This document shows, one piece after another, positions 1 through 7,775 of a stretch of 49,952 nt of DNA. The position numbers and the translations under genes are program-made. The stretch's first letter is position 1; every line of letters starts with the position of its first letter. The notes beneath the pieces were generated by a model. It was given only the letters and a program-made list of their open reading frames with translations, searched no databases and was not told where the DNA came from. Source of the DNA: Saprospiraceae bacterium (GTDB taxonomy: Bacteria > Bacteroidota > Bacteroidia > Chitinophagales > Saprospiraceae); NCBI GenBank assembly GCA_016714785.1, contig JADKCC010000008.1, positions 1-49,952 of the forward strand, in the 5' to 3' direction.

Positions 1-4
1 TACA

Positions 5-186
5 CTGGAGCATGTTGACCCCCTAAAACAGAATGAATTTTATGTTTAGGCATGCTTTATTTTTTCTGACATTCTGGCTGATACTTGATTCCCCTTTATA
101 GGGCGGTAGAAATTATATTCTGGAGTATATTGACCCCTCTGAGTAGGGATTTATCATATGGATTCTGGAGCAGCCCCTGACCCCTT
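5..186 (+). repeat. IS21-type left-end terminal repeats (decayed)
   Basis: Three related copies of a motif CTGGAGyAtrTTGACCCC lie at about 5-23, 121-139 and 166-186, the third most diverged. IS21-family elements carry several short repeats inside each end, and the decayed istA and istB genes follow directly, so this is read as the left end. The sequence before it is cut by the window edge, so no target duplication can be seen. Confidence 0.55.
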
Positions 187-255
187 TATTGATGTTATTG
201 GTATGGTTTAGCCAATATTGGATTGCTATTGTTTACAATCATTCAAGATTCTGTG

Positions 256-1810
256 ATGGCAGGTAAAATCAAGCGCATGAGTGCCAATCTAAATAATTAT
301 TATCATTGCATAGCAATGGGCAAGGGATAAAATATATCTCTCGACATTTGTCAATGAGTCGTAATACCGACGGAGTTACGAGTAAGTTCAAGACTTTGCA
401 GTGTACAGTTGACGATTTGTACAAAGCCAGACGATCCTATTTTGAAAGTTAGATTTTAGAGTGGCAACCCCTGCTTATAGTGACACTAGGCATGAAGAAC
501 TAATGTCTCTGCTCTCTTATTTTAAGGAGTGAACTTAAAACATGTCGTTACACGATATTTACTTTGGGAAGAGTATGGGATTGGTCGACCTTCACTTGGA
601 CACAGTCCGTTGGCTTTCACTTAAACCAGCATGCTGCGTCTCGTCATCCTACGATGGTGCTCCCTACCATGATCCGGAAGAAAGTTGATGATTGATTTTT
701 CTGGTAAAAAGATGCATTATGTGGATATATTGGACAGGCTAGAGATAAGTTGTGAGTTGTACATTGCAATGCTCCCATACTCCCGGGATATGCCTTCTTA
801 AGTGCGTAGAAGCTTGTCGGAGTCAAGATATAAATGATTTATAGCCTGTACGTCCCATTGTTTGCAATTCTTAGGTGGAGTACCTAAAGCACTAGTGACA
901 GACAATCAAAGAGTGCAGTGACAAAGTGGATAAATATGAACCCTAGGTCAACGTTACATTCGAACATTTTGGCTAATCACTATGGGAGTATTGTTTTCCG
1001 TAATAGGCCTACAAACCCTCAGGATAAAGGCGCTGCTGAAAATGTGGTTAAAATAGTATATACACAAGTTAAAGCACGGATAAGGAATGTACCATTTTTC
1101 AGTCTCTCTGGCTTAATGAGGAATAAAGGCGCAAGTACATTTGTTAAATCAAAGGGATGCAAACTAAAGGATATACCGAGAAGAACAGTTCTCTACTCAT
1201 CAGAGAAGCCATTGCTCAAACCACTTCCTGATATGCCTTTTGAAATACAATGTACGCGCATATAAAGGTTGCCCAAAACAACCATATCTGCCAAATGAGC
1301 AAAGGCATTATTATAGTGTGCCGTTTACTTATATCGCTCAGAAAGTTAGGTTATTTATACAAGATCCAACGTACGCATCTACTACAAAGGAGTATTGATG
1401 GTGCACACTTCTCTTACGACTCAAGGAAAATGAGTGCCCAACTGTAGAAGAGCATCTCTTTTCTGCTCACCGAGCCCACAATCAACGAAGTCCTGAATAT
1501 TACATCCAGCCGCAAAATAATGATTCAGCCCACCAACTCTTTAAGTTACTCTTTGATCAACCCGATAAGTACCGCGAGCAACGCCACAAAACCTGTGATG
1601 GCCTGTTGCGACTCCCAAGACTTATCATACTGGAATGAATTTATAATGCATGCAAGATTGGCATCGACGAAGGTATATACAATTACTTAGCTTTATAAAA
1701 CGCTTACTGGATAATAAAATGACGAGTACCAAGCCACCATCAGTAGCAGATACGCCCTTACCAAAAACATTCCAATATCAGGGAAGTAGAGTATTACGTT
1801 CAAAACCACC
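256..1810 (+). pseudogene. istA: IS21-family transposase IstA, multiply frameshifted relic
   Basis: IstA is the DDE transposase of IS21 elements. Pieces of it can be followed through all three plus frames. The N-terminus MAGKIKRMS begins at 256; near 690 the segment FSGKKMHYVD precedes the catalytic core; the best-preserved piece, about 918-1265, has PQDKGAAENVVKIVYTQV and later EKPLLKPLPD, both typical of IstA; near 1640 CKIGIDEGIYNY matches the C-terminal region, which ends near 1810. Many stops and indels separate the pieces, so no functional protein is possible. It sits upstream of the istB relic in the normal IS21 order. The decay is far heavier than in the neighbouring cassette genes, so the insertion is old. 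Confidence 0.85.
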
Positions 1811-1917
1811 ATGTTTTAAATTTGACTTCGTCATCTTCTTTATTTATTTAAAAGGAATCTCCCCATAACTAAACACGAATAATTTATTTTTTTCTAACAT
1901 TTTTAAATCAGATATTT

Positions 1918-2630
1918 ATGCAAACGATTGAATCGCAAATGTCAGAGCTGAGGCTCACGGGTATGGAAAAATCATGGCAGGCAGTACTAAATACCCGCAG
2001 ACAACATGAGCTGAGTCTATTAGAAGGACTCTCGAACTTTTACTAGATGCCGATTTCTTGGAGCGAGGGTAATAGGACTGGAAGACTACTGAAGAACGCC
2101 GCTTTCAGATATCAAGCAACTATAGAACAAATACGCTACGACGCATCTCGTGGGCTAGACAAATCTTTGATAGGCACTCCATCCACAGGCAATTACATCG
2201 GGGAAGGTTCGGTAATCATTACAGGAGCTACAGGTTGTGGCCGTCTATATCAGCATCCGCTTTAGGTCATCAAGCTTGTAATCAAAAGGGTTCAAAGTAG
2301 CCTACACAACGTACAAAACTTGATATGAAAATGCGAATGGCCAGAATAGATGGGTCGATCTATAAGTTTTTGAAAAAAGACAGCGAAGGCCGATGTACTA
2401 ATCTTGGATGACTTCCGGTTTAACACATCTAGAAAAACAAAACCAGCTAGATTTTATGGAACTCATAGAAGACAGACACGGCAAAAGAAAGCAACCATTA
2501 TTGCACCACAACTCCCCTATGGCGTCGTGGTTTGATATTATAGGAGAAGAGACCATTGCAGATGCAGTTTTGGATCGCTTGGCACATACTCATATAAAAT
2601 CGAACTTAAAGGAGATAGTTTAAGAAAAAT
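1918..2630 (+). pseudogene. istB: IS21-family helper ATPase IstB, frameshifted relic
   Basis: IstB is the AAA+ ATPase that assists the IS21 transposase. The ATG at 1918 opens MQTIESQMSELRLTGMEKSW, the usual IstB start. After a stop the frame continues with RLLKNAAFRYQATIEQIRYD and ASRGLDKSLI. The Walker A region near 2220 reads ITGATGCGR where ITGATGxGKS is expected, so the key lysine is lost. The C-terminal part KQNQLDFMELIEDRHGKR and WFDIIGEETIADAVLDRL is well preserved. At least four frame changes break the gene. It ends near 2630, about 50 bp before the right-end repeat. Confidence 0.88.
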
Positions 2631-2905
2631 CGGTAATTTGTCACTCCTAAGCGGCATAAACCACCAAATCATCTGAGATCAATATGTCCAGAATAGGGGG
2701 TCAGATTTAAACAGAATATCCATAATGATATCATAGTTGACTTTGCCTGTTTCTTTATCCACATCTCCTAATGCCAAATTGAAAAGATTTGTGGTTGTTA
2801 TTTTTGAAAAGGTTATACGTTTTAGAACATGTCCGCTGCTTCCAACACTTGTAAATTTCGTATACCTTTTGATTCCTACCTGTTAATATCTGGTATCTTT
2901 CTAAC
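2631..2905. other. no gene seen between the IS21 relic and the cassette region
   Basis: Apart from the IS end at 2680-2710, this stretch holds no ORF or recognisable RNA. It is where the attC of the first duplicated cassette (copy A) would be expected, but no palindrome with AAC and GTT boxes is visible, so the array was probably cut or eroded here. Confidence 0.4.
2680..2710 (-). repeat. IS21-type right end
   Basis: Read on the minus strand, this segment gives TGACCCCCTATTCTGGACA followed by TATTGATC, which resembles the left-end motif CTGGAGTATATTGACCCC and its GACCCCCT core. It lies about 50 bp after the istB relic, as expected for the right end. The element therefore spans roughly 5-2705. 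No target duplication could be identified. Confidence 0.45.
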
Positions 2906-3696
2906 TCAGCTAACCTTTAAAACTTCAACCTTATGTCCATTTCGAAGGCTAAAGATAAAGAAGTCCTGATGGCACATTCCAGACAAATCTACCACATTAT
3001 TTTCTTTGTTCACCGTCTGCTTTTAAGCTTCCTTCCCATGATATCTGTCACTAAGATTTCCAGATGCTCAGATGCTTCTACTGTCACTTGTGATGTAGCA
3101 GGATTTGGATAAATACTGGTTTATCCACTGCCATCATATTCATAACTCGCTATATCGCTATAGCTATACTTCCCATCATAGTCTAATTGTTTGATGCGGT
3201 AGTAATTTGCCAAGGGATGGCGACGTGTGGATGTATTCATAGTGTTTGGTTATGTTACTTGTACCATCGCCTTCATATCTCCTATGGGTGAGAAGTTGCC
3301 GTTTCCATCATCTACGTAAAGCTCATCTTTTCCTGATGTTGTTGCACAGTCGTTATTTCCTATTTGGGATATTGCTTTATAAACCAAACTATCATTATGC
3401 ATTACTCCTGAACCAATGCTTAGATTTACGCCATAAGTTCCTGAGGCAGATATAGAATTCCTTATTTGTCTTAAAATTTGATTATCATAGGCTTCGATAA
3501 TAATATTATCTTGACTATCACCGTTGGACGATGGAATTTGCACATAAATATCGCCAAATGGACCTAAAGGCCAACTTGCTGGTATAACAACATTTGCAAT
3601 ATATCCAACATTTGGATGACTTGGACGAGCTAAAATCCAATCTGGTAAATTTGATTGAGAAATACCATAATAATGAGAGTAAAGCATAGTCACCAA
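2906..3696 (-). pseudogene. T9SS-exported protein, copy A of a duplicated cassette gene (frameshifted)
   Basis: The open part (3250-3696) begins MVTMLYSHYYGISQSNLP and contains ILARPSHPNVGYIANVVIP; its function is unknown. Downstream in other frames the minus strand carries the linker seen before type A sorting domains (QLDYDGKYSYSDIA) and a C-terminal end resembling DLSGMPSG with RNGHKVEVLK, so the protein was a T9SS substrate. From about 3091 to 3790 it is nearly identical to the copy at 7001-7700, including the 5' leader; the sorting domains beyond that point differ. A TTG near 3748 would give a longer hydrophobic N-terminus (KRYAVSFLLVTML) more like a signal peptide, but one indel interrupts that reading. 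Copies A and B carry different leader indels. Confidence 0.65.
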
Positions 3697-3783
3697 TAAA
3701 AAACTAACCGCATACCGCTTTAAACTTTTGATTAAAAAATATTTTCAAGTCAAAAGTTACGACTCAGGATTTTACCTTTCACG

Positions 3784-3851
3784 AGCCATACGGCTGGGGT
3801 ATTGACGACGTTTTGCGATAGCAAAAACTGTCGTCAAAGGACTTGTTAGAG
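3784..3851 (-). other. attC-like integron recombination site 1
   Basis: An imperfect palindrome. The plus strand opens GCCATACGGCTGG, has complementary arms TTGACGAC and GTCGTCAA around a TTTTGCGATAGCAAAA inner hairpin, and closes with CTTGTTAGAG. The GTTAG box matches the G^TT core of attC R boxes. The opposite box reads ATACGG instead of the TAACGG seen at the other four sites, so it carries a change in the AAC triplet. It lies 13 bp after the stop codon of the minus-strand gene at 3865, the usual place for attC. Confidence 0.7.
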
Positions 3852-3864
3852 ATCGTATTTCATT

Positions 3865-4695
3865 TCAATCTATCGGAAAGAAATTTGCTTCGTACTCAAA
3901 AAAATTGTCATATTTATTTGGTGTAATATCTCCTTCCACTGAATATAAAGATCTTGTTACGAGTCTATTTAGTAAATCCCAATAAATATGCTTATTAACT
4001 TTTTTCCAAAAATTCAATTTTTCATTATTGTTGTAATTTCTTTTTTTATGCACAAAGGTGTTAACTACCATAAATTCATAATGTGAGTAGGTATGAATTA
4101 ACTCGTGAGCAATAAACTCATTGTTTTTAATTAATACGTGATTTGATCTAGAATAGGATTCACTATTATAATTTGATTTTGCTTCGAAATAAGGAGTTAA
4201 TGTGGTCAAAGATCTTTTTATATTTAAATTACCATCTGATGCTGTTGCTATCATAAACAAGAGTGAAAATGGCATTATCTTATATTGTACTTTGAATTTA
4301 GTTTTCGTGCTAAATTTTAGACGGTTAAATCCAAAATCAAAATATATGTAATCGAATATACCATCATTGTTAGCTGCATTATAAGTTACTGAATTCCCCA
4401 AGGTGTTGATTAACCTTGAAGTCCAAAGTAAATCTGGTTTTTGGCTTTCGTGAATCTGCAATACAAGTTCTTTAGATGCATAATTGATAGCTCCTCCAAT
4501 TGCTCCCTTCCATAAACCATCAAGAAATACATCTTTTATTTTTTCATTTGGTTTTTTGTTAATTATTCTAGCAATACCTGCATTTATTGCATTCAAACCT
4601 ACATTATACCCAATCATTTCTGCTCTCGTATATTGCCTTTGAGCTTTAACTTCTATTGAAATAAAAGTTGTTAAAATCAATATTATATATTTCAT
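3865..4695 (-). CDS. exported hypothetical protein with HEXXH motif
   Basis: A 276-aa protein starting MKYIILILTTFISIEVKAQ, a good signal peptide with cleavage likely after KAQ. No family was recognised with certainty. About residue 193 it has HELIHTYSHYEF, an exact HEXXH zinc-metallopeptidase signature, and near the C-terminus FFEYEANFF offers a possible third zinc ligand (glutamate) as in gluzincins. A hydrophobic stretch (MPFSLLFMIATA) occurs near residue 140. It may be a cell-envelope protease or a degenerate, non-catalytic relative; the sequence alone does not decide this. It is the only gene between attC-like sites 1 and 2, making a one-gene cassette, and the next palindrome begins 17 bp before its start codon. 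Confidence 0.75.
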   Translation of the reverse strand: MKYIILILTTFISIEVKAQRQYTRAEMIGYNVGLNAINAGIARIINKKPNEKIKDVFLDGLWKGAIGGAINYASKELVLQIHESQKPDLLWTSRLINTLGNSVTYNAANNDGIFDYIYFDFGFNRLKFSTKTKFKVQYKIMPFSLLFMIATASDGNLNIKRSLTTLTPYFEAKSNYNSESYSRSNHVLIKNNEFIAHELIHTYSHYEFMVVNTFVHKKRNYNNNEKLNFWKKVNKHIYWDLLNRLVTRSLYSVEGDITPNKYDNFFEYEANFFPID

Positions 4696-4712
4696 TTCTC
4701 TTTGTTTATGTT

Positions 4713-4781
4713 CTCTAACGGTTAGTATAGCTGATCGTGCCGTCCCGATAGGGAGGCATGGCAGCTATACATTGTTATCTA
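4713..4781 (-). other. attC-like integron recombination site 2
   Basis: The plus strand reads CTCTAACGG at one end and ATTGTTATCTA at the other. Between them are complementary arms GTATAGCTG and CAGCTATAC and a loop half with CCGTCCCGATAGGGA. The AAC and GTT triplets of the attC R boxes are intact. The site separates the HEXXH-protein gene from the TPR gene, whose stop codon lies 10 bp above it. Its loop is shared with sites 4 and 5. Confidence 0.78.
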
Positions 4782-4791
4782 TCGCCATTTT

Positions 4792-5601
4792 TTATTCATT
4801 TTCTTCCAAAATGTCTTGCATGTATACTTGATCAAATAGTTCACTATATGGATCTGACATTGTTTTGCTTTTAGTTATGTATGCATGAGCCGTTGCAATT
4901 TGATCATCATATTTGGTCTTGTTACCAAGTGCTCTATAACATTTGGCTAGATAATATCTATTTTCTGCAATATCGTTTTCAACCGTTTGTTTTTCTAAAT
5001 ACTTATTGCTTCTTTGTATTTACCGTCATTATAGTAAAGTACTCCAATAGCAGATAATCATACTTGCCTAAAAAGTGATCATCTTTTGCCAGTTGGTACT
5101 CCCAAATATCTATAGCTTCATTTATTCGTCCCAATGCTTTTAAGCATAGACCTTTAACCATATTTAAGTGATAAGTTCCATCATTTGAATAACCAATATC
5201 ATTACCCTTAAAAAGCTTATTACAGGCTTCAATATCATTTATTGCACCTTCATAATCCGCAACAAATTTGCATTTAAGTGAAGCTCTTATCCCAAGATAC
5301 TCCATCGGCTCAAGTTCCACAGCTCTGTCAATATTTTTTCCATTCAATGAAATTACCTGCCTTGAGATACGGGACTCCATATTCACGTATTGGATAAGCA
5401 AAGTAGGGACACATTGCTATTGCTTTGTTCCAAATATCCATTTGTCGCCAATCAAATTGATAATAGTCATTATTGTGTGCTGAAACATATTCGCATGCCT
5501 CATACTTTGCTGTGTCCTTATTCATGAGAAAAGAAATTACAGTTTGGCTGTGCTTGTGTAATTATGGAGAATACAAGGAATATAAATACGGTTCTGATCA
5601 T
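4792..5601 (-). pseudogene. exported TPR-type repeat protein, frameshifted
   Basis: Reading through about four 1-nt indels gives a protein of roughly 269 aa. It starts at the ATG at 5601 (MIRTVFIFLVFSIITQAQ, a signal peptide) and ends LFDQVYMQDILEENE. The open fragments are 5328-5525, 5003-5401 and the end near 4792. The middle shows tetratricopeptide-like helical repeats, for example NMVKGLCLKALGRINEAIDI, GKYKEAIS and NRYYLAKCYRALGNK. TPR proteins mediate protein contacts; no partner is evident. The start overlaps the stop of the upstream lipoprotein gene as ATGA, so the two are translationally coupled and form a two-gene cassette between attC-like sites 2 and 3. Repairing the indels restores a multiple of three (270 codons). 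Confidence 0.65.
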
Positions 5602-6119
5602 GGTAGTATTTTTACGATTATTCCACGCTCTATTTTGAAAGATAAATACTGATAATAATCTATAGGTGAATCATTATATTTTTTAATTTTCCATTTATCT
5701 AAGCTTTTCGTAATAGACACTAATTGACCAGTTATGTTTTCAGGAGCTTCCACATCTTTGTAGTTGTAGTCCATACTTAAATGCCTAAATCTTCCAGAAT
5801 TACCATTACAGTTTATTATAAACCTTACCCTAATTAATCCAGAAAATTTACTTCTTTTTGGCACTTCATATTGGTTTTTAAACTTCTCCAAAATGGCTCT
5901 TTTCCCTCCTTCATATTCGAGGCCGTCTCCAAAATTAAAATACTGAAAAACATTTTCTCCATTACATGTATTGAAATTGGGATTGTCTATTTCTTCGTTA
6001 GGAGCTATGTCTTCAACATATCTTAATCTTGGTGCTTCCTGTATAGCTTTTTTAGCTCCTTTTTCTTGACAAGAAGTTAGAAGCAATAGAGTAATTATTA
6101 AGTAATACATATTTTTCAT
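5598..6119 (-). CDS. lipoprotein with a possible TonB-C-like domain
   Basis: A 173-aa protein. MKNMYYLIITLLLLTSC is a signal peptide with a lipobox, so the mature protein is lipidated at Cys17. Residues about 95-173 contain GLIRVRFIINCNGNSGRF, then QLVSITKSLDKWK, DYYQYLSFKIERG and a final IVKILP. This pattern recalls TonB C-terminal-like modules common in Bacteroidota lipoproteins, but no ExbB/ExbD-linked helix is present and the match is from memory only. The gene follows attC-like site 3 within 15 bp and its TGA overlaps the ATG of the TPR gene. The two probably act together at the envelope; the function is unknown. Confidence 0.7.
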   Translation of the reverse strand: MKNMYYLIITLLLLTSCQEKGAKKAIQEAPRLRYVEDIAPNEEIDNPNFNTCNGENVFQYFNFGDGLEYEGGKRAILEKFKNQYEVPKRSKFSGLIRVRFIINCNGNSGRFRHLSMDYNYKDVEAPENITGQLVSITKSLDKWKIKKYNDSPIDYYQYLSFKIERGIIVKILP

Positions 6120-6133
6120 TTTTCTCTTTGGTG

Positions 6134-6200
6134 ATAGCTAACGGCTGGTATTGACGACGTTTTTGCGATAGCAAAATGTCGTTCAATATTGTGTTATGGC
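6134..6200 (-). other. attC-like integron recombination site 3
   Basis: The plus strand has TAGCTAACGGCTGG at one end and TGTGTTATGGCT at the other, with complementary arms TATTGACGAC and GTCGTTCAATA and the inner TTTTTGCGATAGCAAAA hairpin also found in site 1. Both AAC and GTT triplets are intact. The stop codon of the 61-aa gene (6194-6196) lies inside the terminal box, a frequent feature of gene cassettes. Confidence 0.78.
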
Positions 6201-6379
6201 TTCGTGATTCTCTCTTTTCTCAAAGCTTCTTCAATTTCAGCTTTTATGTCTCTTCCTTTTAATCTTTCTTCTACCATTGCAGTTTTGGCAGGAAATACAT
6301 CAATGTTTTCAAATTTATCAAGTGCTGGATTGTAAACAGCATTTCCTTCAAATTTCTTATTTACTAATTTTGTTGCCAT
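6194..6379 (-). CDS. 61-aa partner of the DUF6934 protein
   Basis: A small charged protein starting MATKLVNKKFEGNAVYNPAL. It is polar, with no signal peptide or membrane segment, and has a helical charged C-terminal half (EERLKGRDIKAEIEEALRKE). It starts 2 nt after the stop of the DUF6934 gene, so the pair is translationally coupled. Small antitoxin-like proteins often have this charge pattern and gene order, but nothing here proves toxin-antitoxin function. Its TAA sits within the attC-like box at 6194-6196, which marks it as the last gene of its cassette. Confidence 0.7.
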   Translation of the reverse strand: MATKLVNKKFEGNAVYNPALDKFENIDVFPAKTAMVEERLKGRDIKAEIEEALRKERITKP

Positions 6380-6381
6380 AT

Positions 6382-6825
6382 TTACTTCTGTTTTATTGCA
6401 AATCCTAAATAATTTATGTTCTTCTTAAAACGTTCAAATCCTTCTTCTAGTTCCCCGAGTACTTCGAAATCATTGGAAATGTGGTCAAAAAATTTTGAAA
6501 TGTTGATTTGATAGAGTCTTGTTCTACTTGGCGTTACACCACTTATATATACAATGGCATCAGGGAATTCTTCAAAAAATTCATAAATCGTATATGCAAC
6601 AGTAGCAAGCACTTTATCGGTATCTCCATTGTTAGTGGTTACTGAATCATCTAAATCACCTGTTTCGCTGTTTTTGTCACCAAATCCAAGGTTAAAGACA
6701 TTAGTATCATATTTTAAAGGTGTATACTTGACTACCTTAACTATGTTTCCATTGATGCCACTAGATATAAATTCAAAATATCTTGACCTGATGCTTGTTT
6801 GTATTTCATATCTTTCTATACTCAT
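6382..6825 (-). CDS. DUF6934 family protein
   Basis: A 147-aa soluble protein recognised as DUF6934-like from the sequence FNLGFGDKNSETGDLDD, the NNGDTDKVLATVA segment, and AIVYISGVTPSRTRLYQINI toward the C-terminus. The biochemical role of this family is not known to me. It has an unusually clear Shine-Dalgarno for this phylum, AAGGAG ending 6 nt before the ATG, and this site overlaps the end of the preceding T9SS gene (stop at 6829-6831). The 61-aa gene follows after 2 nt. The two-gene unit sits in a cassette between attC-like sites 3 and 4, a setting where stabilising toxin-antitoxin pairs are common. Confidence 0.78.
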   Translation of the reverse strand: MSIERYEIQTSIRSRYFEFISSGINGNIVKVVKYTPLKYDTNVFNLGFGDKNSETGDLDDSVTTNNGDTDKVLATVAYTIYEFFEEFPDAIVYISGVTPSRTRLYQINISKFFDHISNDFEVLGELEEGFERFKKNINYLGFAIKQK

Positions 6826-6828
6826 AAA

Positions 6829-7617
6829 TTACTCCTTCAAAACTTTAAATCTCTGGTCTCCTATCACAAAGATAAGGATTCCACTTGGAAGTGCTGAAAT
6901 ATTTATACTGTTTTTGTCCGTCAGAAATATCCCGATTTAACAGTAATCTACCATACACATCCATGATTTGCACCGATGTTGGTTTTGTAGTTGAGATATT
7001 CACTTGTGATGTAGCAGGGATTTGGATATATGTTGGTCTCTCCACTGCCATCATATCTTACACTCGCTATATCGCTATAGCTATACTTCCCATCATAGTC
7101 TAATTGTTTTGATGCGGTAGTAATTAATGCCAAGGGATGGCGACGTGTGAATGTATTCATAGTGTTTGGTTATGTTACTTGTACCATCGCCTTCTATCTC
7201 TCCTATGGGTGAGAAGTTGCCGGTTCCATCATCTACGTAAAGCTCATCTTTTCCTGATGTTGTTGCACAGTCGTTATTTCCTATTTGGGATATTGCTTTA
7301 TAAACCAATCTATCATTATGCATTACTCCTGGACCAATGCTTGGATTTACGCCATAAGTTCCTGAGGCAGATATAGTATTCCTTATTTGTCTTGGAATTT
7401 GATTATCATAGGCTTCGATAATAATATTATCTTGACTATCACCGTTGGACGATGGAATTTGCACATAAATATCGCCAAATGGACCTAAAGGCCAACTTGC
7501 TGGTATAACAACATTTGCAATATATCCAACATTTGGATGGCTTGGACGAGCTAAAATCCAATCTGGTAAATTTGATTGAGAAAAACCATAATAATGAGAG
7601 TAAAGCATAGTCACCAA
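6829..7617 (-). pseudogene. T9SS-exported protein, copy B of a duplicated cassette gene (frameshifted)
   Basis: The open part (7093-7617) begins MVTMLYSHYYGFSQSNLP and continues through SGKDELYVDDGTGNFSPIGE to a linker HYEYIHTSPSLGINYYRIK. In shifted frames follow QLDYDGKYSYSDIASVRYDG, IYPNP, QIMDVYGRLLLNRDI and a final SALPSGILI with GDQRFKVLKE, a complete type A T9SS sorting domain ending in a TAA at 6829. At least two indels break it. The protein was secreted and probably surface-anchored; its own activity is unknown. A TTG near 7668 could be the true start. About 700 bp match copy A at 3091-3790, but the sorting domains are unrelated, so duplication was followed by domain exchange or the copies came from different sources. 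Confidence 0.68.
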
Positions 7618-7704
7618 TAAAAACTAACCTGATACCGCTTTAAACTTTTGATTAAAAATATTTTCAAGTCAAAAGTTACGACTCAGGATTTCTTCCTTTC
7701 ATTA

Positions 7705-7775
7705 GACATAACGGCAGCTATAGCCGACGTGCAGTCCCGCTAGGGATGCATGATCGTGCTATAGCTTGTTATGTG
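7705..7775 (-). other. attC-like integron recombination site 4
   Basis: The best-formed of the five sites. The plus strand has GACATAACGG and CTTGTTATGTG at the ends, complementary arms AGCTATAGC and GCTATAGCT, and a loop with GTCCCGCTAGGGA. Both R-box triplets (AAC, GTT) are intact and the outer boxes ACATAAC and GTTATGT are exact complements. When one frameshift in the LRR gene is repaired, its stop codon (7769-7771) falls inside the terminal box. Confidence 0.82.
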
